A DNA stretch of 7,711 nucleotides from an uncultured Clostridiaceae bacterium (GTDB lineage Bacteria > Bacillota > Clostridia > Lachnospirales > Lachnospiraceae), in the NCBI GenBank assembly GCA_902477765.1, contig CABSIM010000065.1, positions 1 through 7,711 on the forward strand, written 5' to 3'. Under the pieces are notes generated by a model that saw only the letters and a program-made list of their open reading frames with translations, was not told the DNA's origin and did no database searches. Both the position numbers and the translations under genes were made by a program. Within the stretch, counting starts at the first letter, position 1. Every line of letters begins with the position of its first letter. This document shows positions 1 to 6,315 of this stretch, piece after piece.

Positions 1-1
1 T

Positions 2-610
2 CTGAACGGCGACGGTTCCGTTGTTGACGCAATGGTTCCGGACTGCTTCCCGGGAACAACTTCTGAAGGCGCTCCTACATACGATGTAGAACAGGCTAAG
101 GCATATCTGGCTGAGTCCGGTCTGGATCCGGCACAGTGCGGCTTTACCCTGATCTGCTCTGACGATACCAAGCTCCGTGCAGGACAGGTTATCCAGAGCA
201 GTCTGAAAGAGAATCTGGGAATCGATGTTCAGCTTGAGTCCATGGACCTTGCCACATATCTTGACCAGACAGCAACAGGTGATTACCAGGCAGCCATCGG
301 TGGCTATACTTCCAGCACACTTCTGGCATATGCTCAGGGCGTTTACCACTCCAACTCCATCAACGCGTCCAACAAGACACGTACCAACATTCCGGAAATC
401 GATGCCATGATCGACGCAATCCAGGCAACTGTTGATCCGGAAGAAAACGAAGCTCTTGTAACAGAATTCTGCAAGGCAATCAACGAAAACTGCCCGCAGG
501 TTCCGTTATACATGAAGAACAATACCCGTGCATACAACTCCGCATTACAGGGCTTCAACCTGAATGCAGGCGGAAACACCTACTACGAGCTGTTCAGCTG
601 GGGTAACTAA
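2..610 (+). CDS. Peptide-type ABC transporter substrate-binding protein, C-terminal part (5' end outside window)
   Basis: The reading frame is open from the first base (first full codon at 2) to TAA at 608-610, giving about 202 C-terminal residues. No start, signal peptide or lipobox can be seen. The sequence fits the C-terminal lobe of the SBP_bac_5 (DppA/OppA) family. It contains the typical 'YDVEQAKAYLAESG' helix, a segment on a ligand-tuned lobe ('IQSSLKENLGIDVQLESMD'), and a terminal region with 'CPQVPLYMKNN' before the last strand. Family members are extracytoplasmic lipoproteins in Gram-positives that deliver peptides, nickel or similar ligands to the membrane channel. The gene lies 106 nt upstream of dppB, followed by both permeases and both ATPases, so it very likely supplies the ligand to that complex. 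The ligand cannot be read from the sequence. Five cysteines in this exported portion are slightly unusual. The internal ATG at 32 is not the true start. Confidence 0.93.
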   Translation: MNGDGSVVDAMVPDCFPGTTSEGAPTYDVEQAKAYLAESGLDPAQCGFTLICSDDTKLRAGQVIQSSLKENLGIDVQLESMDLATYLDQTATGDYQAAIGGYTSSTLLAYAQGVYHSNSINASNKTRTNIPEIDAMIDAIQATVDPEENEALVTEFCKAINENCPQVPLYMKNNTRAYNSALQGFNLNAGGNTYYELFSWGN

Positions 611-645
611 TAATTTATACAAGACATAATCCGGAAACATAAAAG

Positions 646-677
646 CAGGGACTTGCCCCCTGGCGGGCAGGTCCCTG
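646..677 (+). promoter_or_regulatory. Intercistronic stem-loop between the binding-protein gene and dppB
   Basis: Bases 646-658 pair with 665-677 over 13 positions, 12 Watson-Crick and one G-U, closing a 6-nt loop (CCTGGC). The stem is GC-rich. The downstream sequence TTGTGAATTAAAATTG is not a proper U-tract, so this is at best a partial terminator. In many binding-protein importers a hairpin here protects the 3' end of the abundant binding-protein mRNA or reduces read-through, so that less permease than binding protein is made. That role is inferred here. The dppB ribosome binding site lies about 20-35 nt downstream. Confidence 0.75.
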
Positions 678-716
678 TTGTGAATTAAAATTGAGGAAAG
701 GAGAGGAAGGTGTGGT

Positions 717-1646
717 ATGATTAAATTTATCATTAAACGTCTCCTGGCATTAATCCCGGTTCTGATCGGTGTTACATTGCTGGTATTCTTCATTCTTGAC
801 CTGGCTCCCGGTGATCCGGCAAAAACCATTCTCGGCGAGCAGGCGCGTCCCGAGGATATTGCAGCTCTCCGTGAGGAAATGGGACTGGATGATCCGTTCT
901 TTGTCCGTTATGGGCGTTATATGTTTAATCTTGTTCAGGGAGATCTGGGAACTTCCTACAAAACCCGTGATCCGGTAGGCGAGGAAATCTGGGCCCGTCT
1001 TCCCAATACAGTGACTCTGGCACTTTCTTCCACTATTGTGGCAATTCTCCTTGCACTTCCGCTGGGGGTTATCGCAGCCATCAAGCAAAATACTCTGTTT
1101 GACGGTATCAGTATGTTCATATCCCTTTTGGGTGTCTCGATGCCCGTCTTCTGGATGGGCCTTCTGCTGATCCTGCTGTTCTCCGTTAAACTGGGATGGT
1201 TCCCTGTATCAGGAGCGGACCAGGGAATACGAAGTCTTGTACTCCCATCCTTTGCTCTGGGCTTCATGCATATGGCAGCCATTGCACGTACGACGCGAAG
1301 TTCCATGCTGGAGGTAATCCGTCAGGACTATATCCGTACCGTCCGTGCCAAGGGTCTTCCGGAACGTGAAGTCATTACGGACCATGCGCTCCGCAATGCA
1401 CTTATTCCGACCACAACCGTTATCGGTCTTCAGATCGGTGCAATGCTCGGCGGTTCTGTGCTTACGGAAAGCGTGTTCGCATGGCCGGGTATCGGCCGTT
1501 ACATGATCCAGTCCATCCAGGGCCGTGACATTCCGTCTGTTATGGGCTGTATCATTGTATTTGCCATCGGCTTCGCGCTGATCAACCTGCTCGTCGACCT
1601 GATCTACGGATTTATCGATCCGCGTATCAAAGCACAGTATAAATAG
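717..1646 (+). CDS. dppB: Peptide ABC transporter permease, DppB/OppB type
   Basis: This 309-residue inner-membrane permease forms half of the importer channel. The N-terminus (MIKFIIKRLLALIPVLIGVT, then a PGDPA motif near residue 31) is classic for the DppB/OppB/NikB family. Membrane segments fall at about residues 9-27, 100-122, 133-157, 172-190, 232-250 and 273-297. The cytoplasmic EAA-type coupling loop, which docks on the ATPases, spans about 205-231 (YIRTVRAKGL...LRNALIP). It is followed by ESVFAWPGIGRY at 251-262 and a DPR ending. Length is normal for the family. The ATG at 717 is preceded by a purine-rich run (AAAGGAGAGGAAGG, 697-710). The TAG stop overlaps the first base of the dppC ribosome binding site, so the two are probably translationally coupled. 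Fifteen of 18 arginines are CGT, suggesting high expression. Dipeptide versus oligopeptide specificity is not decidable, so the dpp name marks the family type only. Confidence 0.95.
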   Translation: MIKFIIKRLLALIPVLIGVTLLVFFILDLAPGDPAKTILGEQARPEDIAALREEMGLDDPFFVRYGRYMFNLVQGDLGTSYKTRDPVGEEIWARLPNTVTLALSSTIVAILLALPLGVIAAIKQNTLFDGISMFISLLGVSMPVFWMGLLLILLFSVKLGWFPVSGADQGIRSLVLPSFALGFMHMAAIARTTRSSMLEVIRQDYIRTVRAKGLPEREVITDHALRNALIPTTTVIGLQIGAMLGGSVLTESVFAWPGIGRYMIQSIQGRDIPSVMGCIIVFAIGFALINLLVDLIYGFIDPRIKAQYK

Positions 1647-1660
1647 GGAGGAGGATAAGA

Positions 1661-2542
1661 ATGAGCAACGCTGAAAATACACAGGTTTCCATTAAGAAAA
1701 AAAGCCAGGCAGCTGATGTGTGGAGACGTCTGTGCCGCAACAAGACAGCTGTATTGGGCCTTGTCATTGTTACACTGCTGGTCCTGACGGCAATCCTTTC
1801 TCCTATTGTTTTTGATTATGACACACAGGTGACCAAAGCGGACTATTCCAACACACTTCAGCCCCCGTCCGCAGCACATCCGTTCGGAACGGATGAGATG
1901 GGCCGTGATATTCTGATTCGTGTTATGTATGGTACTTCCATTTCACTTTCCATCGGTGTTGTTACGGTTATCGTGGCACTGTTCTTCGGACTGATCCTGG
2001 GAGCTTCCGCAGGATATTTCGGCGGAAAAGTGGATATGGTCATCATGCGTATTATGGATATTTTCCTTGCAATTCCCGGTACACTGCTGGCGATCTGTAT
2101 CGTTGCATCCCTGGGAAACTCCATTCCCAATCTGGTTATTGCACAGGCAGTTTCTTCCATTCCCACATTCTCCCGTGTTGTCCGCGGTGCTGTCATGACA
2201 GTCCGTGATGCCGAGTATGTGGAGGCGGCAAGAGCCGTAGGCGCAAAAGATGCTACCATTATTTTCAGGGATGTACTTCCCAACAGCCTTGCGCCGATCA
2301 TTGTTCAGACAACGCTTCAGGTGGCCACAGTCATCCTGTCCATTGCCGGTCTTTCCTTCATCGGACTTGGTATTCCGGCACCGACACCGGAGTGGGGCGC
2401 AATGCTGTCTGCTGCACGTGCATATATCCGTGACTACAGCTACATGTGTCTGTTCCCCGGACTTGCCATCATGATTACAATTCTCTCACTCAACCTGTTG
2501 GGTGATGGCCTGCGGGATGCGCTGGATCCCAGACTTCGTTAA
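1661..2542 (+). CDS. dppC: Peptide ABC transporter permease, DppC/OppC type
   Basis: This 293-residue partner permease makes up the other half of the channel. A cytoplasmic N-terminus leads to the first membrane segment at about 29-51. The external loop holds the family hallmark HPFGTDEMGRDI (73-84). The EAA coupling loop is at about 186-213 (YVEAARAVGAKDATIIFRDV, then LPNSLAPI). The LSFIGLG...PEWG block is at 231-246 and the C-terminus reads LGDGLRDALDPR. These features, in this order, define the DppC/OppC (BPD_transp_1 with OppC_N) family at usual length. The ATG at 1661 has a very strong ribosome binding site, GGGAGGAGG at 1646-1654, with a 6-nt spacer. It starts on the last base of the dppB stop codon, leaving a 14-nt gap between the genes. 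It should form a heterodimer with the upstream DppB-type protein. Confidence 0.95.
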   Translation: MSNAENTQVSIKKKSQAADVWRRLCRNKTAVLGLVIVTLLVLTAILSPIVFDYDTQVTKADYSNTLQPPSAAHPFGTDEMGRDILIRVMYGTSISLSIGVVTVIVALFFGLILGASAGYFGGKVDMVIMRIMDIFLAIPGTLLAICIVASLGNSIPNLVIAQAVSSIPTFSRVVRGAVMTVRDAEYVEAARAVGAKDATIIFRDVLPNSLAPIIVQTTLQVATVILSIAGLSFIGLGIPAPTPEWGAMLSAARAYIRDYSYMCLFPGLAIMITILSLNLLGDGLRDALDPRLR

Positions 2543-2554
2543 GGGGGTGCCGAG

Positions 2555-3598
2555 ATGAGCGAAAATGTAAAAAACGAGAAAATGAATGAGAATGTAAATA
2601 AAAAGGAGCTGACTGCCGAGATCAAGAATCTGGTGGTTGAGTTCCGTACCGATTACGGCGTGGTTCAGGCTCTGAACGGTCTGGATCTGGAGATTGAACC
2701 TGGAAAGACTCTGGGACTGGTAGGAGAGACCGGTGCCGGAAAGACTACCACAGGTCTGTCTCTGCTGCGTCTGATCCCGGATCCGCCGGGAGTAATCGTA
2801 TCCGGTTCCATCAAGCTGGACGGCAAGGATATCCTTGCCATGAGCGAAAAGGAACTGAGAGAAATCCGAGGCAAAAAAGTTGCCATGATCTTCCAGGATC
2901 CCATGACATCCCTGGATCCGGTTATGACTGTGGAAAATCAGATTGCCGAGGTTATCAAACTCCATGAAGAGGGAAGCCGTCAGGACCACCTGAAACGTGC
3001 CCGCGAGATGCTGGAGCTGGTTGGTATCCCGGGAAGCCGCGGCAGTGAATATCCGCATCAGTTTTCCGGCGGTATGAAACAGAGGGTTGTTATCGCTATG
3101 GCACTTGCCTGCAACCCTGAACTTCTGATTGCAGATGAGCCCACCACAGCCCTTGACGTTACCATTCAGGCACAGGTGCTTGAAATGATGAAGGGACTCA
3201 GGGACAAATACAATACCTCCATGCTGATGATCACTCACGACCTGGGAATCGTTGCTGAAATCTGTGACAAGGTTTCCGTAATCTACGCCGGCCACGTGAT
3301 TGAGCATGGTACCCTGAATGATATTTTCAAGAATACCCGTCATCCGTACACGGAAGGACTTTTCAACTCTCTGCCGGATCTGAAGAACAGACAGGCTGAA
3401 CTGAAGCCCATCAAGGGTCTGATGCCGGATCCCAGCAACCTGCCGAAGGGCTGCGCATTCTGTCCGCGGTGTGAATATGCAATGGAAATCTGTAAGACAC
3501 AGAAGCCGGAGCGTGTATACCGCAATGAGACCCATTATGTCGAATGTCACCTGTACAATAAAGACAATATTCAGGAAGGGAAGGTGAAGAGACGTTGA
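2555..3598 (+). CDS. dppD: Peptide ABC transporter ATP-binding protein, DppD/OppD type
   Basis: This 347-residue cytoplasmic ATPase powers import. Walker A is GETGAGKTT (57-65), the Q-loop glutamine is 114 (IFQDP), the signature is FSGGMKQR (170-177), Walker B is LLIADEP (190-196, catalytic Glu195), and the H-loop histidine is 228. The C-terminal oligopeptide_HPY domain has cysteines 300, 306, 313 and 331, in the spacing that binds a [4Fe-4S] cluster in characterised DppD-type proteins, plus an extra Cys303. Cluster binding here is inferred. ATG 2555 follows AAGGGGGTG (2541-2549), which overlaps the dppC stop codon, supporting this start despite a roughly 20-residue Asn/Lys/Glu-rich N-terminal extension before the ABC fold. 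The 3' end overlaps dppF by 4 nt. DppD and DppF normally act as a heterodimer under the two permeases. Confidence 0.95.
   Translation: MSENVKNEKMNENVNKKELTAEIKNLVVEFRTDYGVVQALNGLDLEIEPGKTLGLVGETGAGKTTTGLSLLRLIPDPPGVIVSGSIKLDGKDILAMSEKELREIRGKKVAMIFQDPMTSLDPVMTVENQIAEVIKLHEEGSRQDHLKRAREMLELVGIPGSRGSEYPHQFSGGMKQRVVIAMALACNPELLIADEPTTALDVTIQAQVLEMMKGLRDKYNTSMLMITHDLGIVAEICDKVSVIYAGHVIEHGTLNDIFKNTRHPYTEGLFNSLPDLKNRQAELKPIKGLMPDPSNLPKGCAFCPRCEYAMEICKTQKPERVYRNETHYVECHLYNKDNIQEGKVKRR
3581..3597 (+). promoter_or_regulatory. Ribosome binding site and TTG start of dppF, overlapping the dppD stop
   Basis: AAGGTGA at 3581-3587 lies 7 nt before TTG at 3595-3597. That TTG shares bases with the dppD stop TGA at 3596-3598, giving the overlap GTTGA. 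The next in-frame ATG, at 3658, would remove the first beta strand of the ABC domain (LLEVKNL). TTG is therefore the best start, implying translational coupling to dppD and perhaps modestly lower initiation. Confidence 0.8.
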
Positions 3599-4548
3599 GT
3601 ACACAGCCATTGCTTGAAGTGAAAAATTTAAGAAAGTTTTTTAAGACCCCGAAAGGAATGTTGCATGCTGTGGATGACGTGACCTTTACCATTGAAAAGG
3701 GAAAAACCCTTGGTGTGGTAGGCGAATCCGGATGTGGAAAATCCACCACAGGCCGTGCGATTCTGCGTCTTCTGGAGCCCACTTCCGGTGAAGTGTATTT
3801 TGAGGGTCAGGATATCGTAAAACTGTCAAAAGAGGAGATGCGCAAGAAACGTACGGAAATGCAGATCATTTTCCAGGATCCGTTCTCCAGCCTGAATCCC
3901 CGTAAGACCGTCAGCGAGCTGATTGCCTATCCGCTCCAGATCAACAAGATCATTACGGATAAGAAGCAGCAGATGGACCGGGTACGGGAACTGATGGAGA
4001 TCGTAGGTCTTGCGGACCGCCTGATCAATACATATCCTCATGAGCTGGATGGCGGACGCCGTCAGAGAATCGGTATTGCCCGTGCGCTGGCTCTGAATCC
4101 GAAATTCATTGTATGTGACGAGCCGGTATCTGCCCTTGACGTTTCCATTCAGGCACAGATCCTGAACCTGATGAAACAGCTTCAGAAAAAAATGGGTCTG
4201 ACCTATATGTTCATTACCCATGACCTTTCCGTTGTCAATCATTTTTCCGATGATATCGCTGTTATGTACCTTGGAAAGCTGATTGAAAAGGCGCCGTCGG
4301 AAGAACTGTTCGCAAATCCGACTCACCCGTATACAAAAGCACTGCTGTCAGCCATTCCGATTCCGGATCCGGATGAGCAGAGAGAGCGTATTCTGCTGAA
4401 AGGCGAGATTACGTCTCCCATCGAGCCTCCGGCAGCCTGTCGGTTTGCAAACCGCTGCCCGTATGCAACGGACCGCTGCCGTTCAGCAGAGCCGCAGCTT
4501 AAGGAAATCAGTCCCGGACATTTTGTCTCCTGTTTCCTTACAGATTAA
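3595..4548 (+). CDS. dppF: Peptide ABC transporter ATP-binding protein, DppF/OppF type
   Basis: This 317-residue second ATPase of the importer starts at TTG. Walker A is GESGCGKST (43-51), the Q-loop glutamine is 94 (IFQDP), Walker B is FIVCDEP (171-177, catalytic Glu176) and the H-loop histidine is 209. The ABC signature reads LDGGRRQR (151-158) instead of LSGGQ: the phosphate-contacting serine is an aspartate. I recall this variant from other clostridial DppF-type proteins, so it is probably a lineage trait, but it should make one ATP site of the DppD-DppF pair atypical. The C-terminal HPY domain holds cysteines 282, 288, 295 and 313, which match the iron-sulfur ligand pattern. It is the last gene of the operon, with a strong terminator 14 nt after the stop. 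The fold and both Walker motifs are intact, so the protein should be functional. Confidence 0.95.
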   Translation: MSTQPLLEVKNLRKFFKTPKGMLHAVDDVTFTIEKGKTLGVVGESGCGKSTTGRAILRLLEPTSGEVYFEGQDIVKLSKEEMRKKRTEMQIIFQDPFSSLNPRKTVSELIAYPLQINKIITDKKQQMDRVRELMEIVGLADRLINTYPHELDGGRRQRIGIARALALNPKFIVCDEPVSALDVSIQAQILNLMKQLQKKMGLTYMFITHDLSVVNHFSDDIAVMYLGKLIEKAPSEELFANPTHPYTKALLSAIPIPDPDEQRERILLKGEITSPIEPPAACRFANRCPYATDRCRSAEPQLKEISPGHFVSCFLTD

Positions 4549-4561
4549 TCTGATGCATTTG

Positions 4562-4608
4562 AGAATGCTGGAGATGCGCCGGAACGGGCGTCTTCAGCAT
4601 TCTTTTTT
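4562..4608 (+). terminator. Intrinsic terminator of the peptide transporter operon
   Basis: AGAATGCTG (4562-4570) pairs perfectly with CAGCATTCT (4595-4603). The stem continues inward, 4571-4580 with 4586-4594, with two G-U pairs and one bulged G, around the loop GGAAC (4581-4585). Six U residues (4603-4608) follow. The stem length, GC-rich tip and U-tract make this a textbook Rho-independent terminator, 14 nt after the dppF stop. Confidence 0.93.
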
Positions 4609-4667
4609 ATCCTGAAAAACTGTATCCGAAGAACAAATCCGATCATTGGAACCGCCCGGATTTCCGG

Positions 4668-4721
4668 AAAAAAAGACCAGAAAAAAACCGTACTTTACAA
4701 ATTTCCAATGTATGCTATAAT
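4668..4721 (+). promoter_or_regulatory. murA promoter with upstream A-tracts
   Basis: The -35 element TTTACA (4694-4699) and -10 element TATAAT (4716-4721) are 16 nt apart, with an extended -10 TG at 4713-4714. Only one base of the hexamers departs from the sigma-A consensus. Two 7-A runs (4668-4674 and 4681-4687) lie just upstream and resemble an UP element. Transcription should begin near 4728, leaving a leader of about 75 nt. The promoter sits after the transporter terminator, so murA is probably transcribed independently. Confidence 0.85.
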
Positions 4722-4755
4722 TTAAAAGTTGAATGCTGTTAATTTGGCAATAACT

Positions 4756-4780
4756 GCTGTGCAGTCCGTGCAGTCACAGC
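4756..4780 (+). repeat. Direct repeat and stem-loop in the murA leader
   Basis: GTGCAGTC occurs twice, at 4759-4766 and 4768-4775, one base apart. The outer arms GCTGTG (4756-4761) and CACAGC (4775-4780) are perfectly complementary and could form a 6-bp stem with a 13-nt loop. The element lies in the 5' leader between the promoter and the murA ribosome binding site (AGAGGTG, 4793-4799). I recognise no known regulator site, and it may be chance. Confidence 0.45.
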
Positions 4781-4803
4781 GTATATGAATATAGAGGTGC
4801 AGA

Positions 4804-6096
4804 ATGGAACAATACATAATGAAGGGCGGCAATCCGCTTGTGGGTGAGGTTACCATCGGCGGCGCCAAAAATGCTGCTCTGGGGATCCTGGCCGCGGCCA
4901 TCATGACAGATGAGGATGTTGTGGTAGAGAATCTGCCGGATGTGAGTGATATCAATGCCCTGCTGGATGCCATTGAACATCTCGGGGCTTCCGTCCAGCA
5001 TCTGGACAGACATACTGTCCGGATCAATGCAAAAAATATCCATGCGGTGACCGTGGAAGATGAGCATATGAGAAAGATCCGCGCGTCCTATTATTTTATC
5101 GGCGCGCTGCTGGGAAAATATAAAAGTGCAGAAGTGCCGCTTCCGGGAGGATGTACCATCGGAAGCAGACCCATTGATCAGCATCTGAAGGGCTTCCGTG
5201 CGCTGGGCGCGGATGTATCCATCTTCAGAGGTGCAGTCATCGCTCACGCCATTGACCTGGTGGCCAGCCATATCTACCTGGACGTGGTCTCTGTGGGTGC
5301 TACCATCAATATTATGATGGCGGCTACCATGGCAGAGGGAGAGACAATTCTTGAGAATGTGGCCAAGGAACCCCATGTGGTGGATGTGGCCAACTTCCTG
5401 AACAGCATGGGAGCCAATATCAAGGGAGCAGGAACAGATGTCATCCGGATCCGCGGTGTCAGAAGTCTTCACGGAACCAGCTATTCCATTATTCCTGATC
5501 AGATTGAGGCCGGTACCTTCATGTGCGCGGCAGCGGCCACCCGCGGCGATATTACTGTGAAGAATGTGATTCCCAAGCATCTGGAGGCCATTTCCGCAAA
5601 ACTGACGGAAATGGGCTGCGAAGTGGTGGAGTTTGATGAGGAAGTAAGAGTCGTGGGCAAACCGAGGCAGCGTCATATGAATTTCAAGACGCTTCCTTAT
5701 CCGGGATTTCCTACGGATATGCAGCCTCAGATGACTGTGGCACTGGCCCTGGCAGAGGGGACCAGTGTGGTGACAGAGAGTATTTTTGAGAACCGCTTCA
5801 AATATGTGGATGAACTGTCCAGGATGGGTGCTCAGATCAAGGTGGAGGGTACGGTTGCCATTGTGGACGGTGTGATGCACTTTACCGGAGCGCAGGTTGT
5901 GGCACCGGATCTGAGAGCGGGCGCGGCTCTTGTAATTGCCGGCCTTGCCGCAGACGGATATACAACTGTTGACGATATCGAGTACATAGAACGCGGCTAT
6001 GAATGTTTTGACGAAAAGCTCAGAAGTCTGGGAGCCGTCATAGAACGCGTGGACTCAGAGAAAGAAGCTCAGAAGTTCCGGCTGAGGGTCGGATAA
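4804..6096 (+). CDS. murA: UDP-N-acetylglucosamine 1-carboxyvinyltransferase (MurA)
   Basis: This cytoplasmic enzyme transfers the enolpyruvyl group of PEP to UDP-GlcNAc, the first committed step of peptidoglycan synthesis. The 430-residue length is normal or slightly long for the EPSP-synthase fold. Visible active-site features are Lys22-Asn23 in GGAKNAAL, Arg93 in KIRAS, the mobile loop PGGCTIGSRPID with Cys117 (equivalent to E. coli Cys115), Asp305 in FPTDMQ and Arg397 in YIERGYE. Cys rather than Asp at 117 predicts that fosfomycin can modify the enzyme. ATG 4804 has AGAGGTG (4793-4799) just upstream. Firmicutes often carry two paralogues (MurA and MurZ), and I cannot say which this is. 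The last dozen residues, after the final core strand, are charged and unremarkable. No terminator follows, so transcripts probably run into the metK leader. Arginine codons are mainly AGA and CGC, unlike the transporter operon. Confidence 0.97.
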   Translation: MEQYIMKGGNPLVGEVTIGGAKNAALGILAAAIMTDEDVVVENLPDVSDINALLDAIEHLGASVQHLDRHTVRINAKNIHAVTVEDEHMRKIRASYYFIGALLGKYKSAEVPLPGGCTIGSRPIDQHLKGFRALGADVSIFRGAVIAHAIDLVASHIYLDVVSVGATINIMMAATMAEGETILENVAKEPHVVDVANFLNSMGANIKGAGTDVIRIRGVRSLHGTSYSIIPDQIEAGTFMCAAAATRGDITVKNVIPKHLEAISAKLTEMGCEVVEFDEEVRVVGKPRQRHMNFKTLPYPGFPTDMQPQMTVALALAEGTSVVTESIFENRFKYVDELSRMGAQIKVEGTVAIVDGVMHFTGAQVVAPDLRAGAALVIAGLAADGYTTVDDIEYIERGYECFDEKLRSLGAVIERVDSEKEAQKFRLRVG

Positions 6097-6104
6097 AAAA
6101 CATG

Positions 6105-6133
6105 TTGACAATTCAGGAAGAATCATATAAGAT
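6105..6133 (+). promoter_or_regulatory. Probable metK promoter
   Basis: A perfect -35 TTGACA (6105-6110) is followed after 17 nt by TAAGAT (6128-6133), which keeps the key A at position 2 and the final T of the -10 element. An alternative -10, TATAAG (6126-6131), would have 15-nt spacing. A start near 6140 places the whole riboswitch in the transcript. The -35 begins 9 nt after the murA stop. Confidence 0.6.
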
Positions 6134-6167
6134 ACTGCCTGTAGCCAATAAAATAAAAGTTCGCAAT

Positions 6168-6289
6168 ATCCCTTATTCAGAGTGATGGAGGTACAAAGGA
6201 CCTGTGAAGTCACGGCAACCCCTGTTAATCGCTGCGGCGAGAGGGCAGGAAGGTGCCAACCTGAGCGAGAAATCGAGCAATAAGAGGAT
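6168..6289 (+). ncRNA. SAM-I (S-box) riboswitch aptamer
   Basis: This aptamer binds S-adenosylmethionine in the nascent mRNA. P1 pairs ATCC-CTTATT (6168-6177) with AATAAG-(A)-GGAT (6279-6289). P2 has GTGA (6182-6185) paired with TCAC (6210-6213), then a kink-turn-like GA-containing interruption, then AGGT (6189-6192) paired with ACCT (6200-6203). Its loop AGG (6197-6199) can form the expected pseudoknot with CCT (6260-6262). P3 pairs the conserved GGCAACC (6214-6220) region with AAGGTGCC (6250-6257), extended by CCTG/CAGG (6221-6224 with 6246-6249) and CGC/GCG. P4 is a very short CGA-GAAA-TCG hairpin (6266-6275). The conserved GGCAACC and AAGGTGCCAA blocks and the four-helix order identify SAM-I rather than SAM-II or SAM-III. 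It lies directly before metK, a classic S-box target. Confidence 0.95.
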
Positions 6290-6315
6290 TTGATATGAGT
6301 ATTGCTGTCAAGTCC
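6286..6315 (+). promoter_or_regulatory. Antiterminator helix of the SAM riboswitch
   Basis: GGATTTGA (6286-6293) can pair with TCAAGTCC (6308-6315) in 8 bp with one G-U, leaving a loop at 6294-6307. The 5' arm reuses GGAT of P1 and the 3' arm reuses AAGTCC of the terminator, so this helix excludes both. With little SAM it should form and allow metK transcription. With SAM bound, P1 holds GGAT and the terminator forms. The pairing is seen in the sequence; the direction of control follows the known SAM-I mechanism. Confidence 0.8.

Noticed and set aside
646..677. True intrinsic terminator after the binding-protein gene
   Set aside because: The stem is good, but only TTGTG follows instead of a U-tract and the permease genes directly follow in the same direction.
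2486..3610. Long reverse-strand open frame (374 codons) opposite dppD
   Set aside because: It lies opposite the clearly coding dppD, its translation is low-complexity His/Gln-rich with no recognisable domain, and it has no plausible ribosome binding site or promoter. It is an antisense shadow of codon bias.
717..4548. Nickel (NikABCDE) or other specialised importer
   Set aside because: The family is shared, but nothing visible (binding residues, neighbouring metalloenzyme or regulator) points to nickel. The peptide-type label is kept as the default and the substrate is left open.
4774..5880. Long reverse-strand open frame opposite murA
   Set aside because: It is antisense to an intact murA with all catalytic residues, and its His-rich translation has no domain signal.
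6102..6185. 27-codon ORF (MLTIQEESYK...) just after murA
   Set aside because: Its ATG overlaps the metK promoter -35 region, the nearest purine run (GAGGG, 6084-6088) is too far away, and its end runs into the riboswitch P1/P2 bases, so the sequence is better explained as promoter and aptamer.
6168..6289. SAM-IV, SAM-II or SAM-III riboswitch instead of SAM-I
   Set aside because: The P2 helix with a kink-turn-like interruption, the P2-loop/J3-4 pseudoknot, and a P4 between P3 and the P1 closing strand fit SAM-I. SAM-II and SAM-III folds are quite different and lack the GGCAACC...AAGGTGCCAA core.
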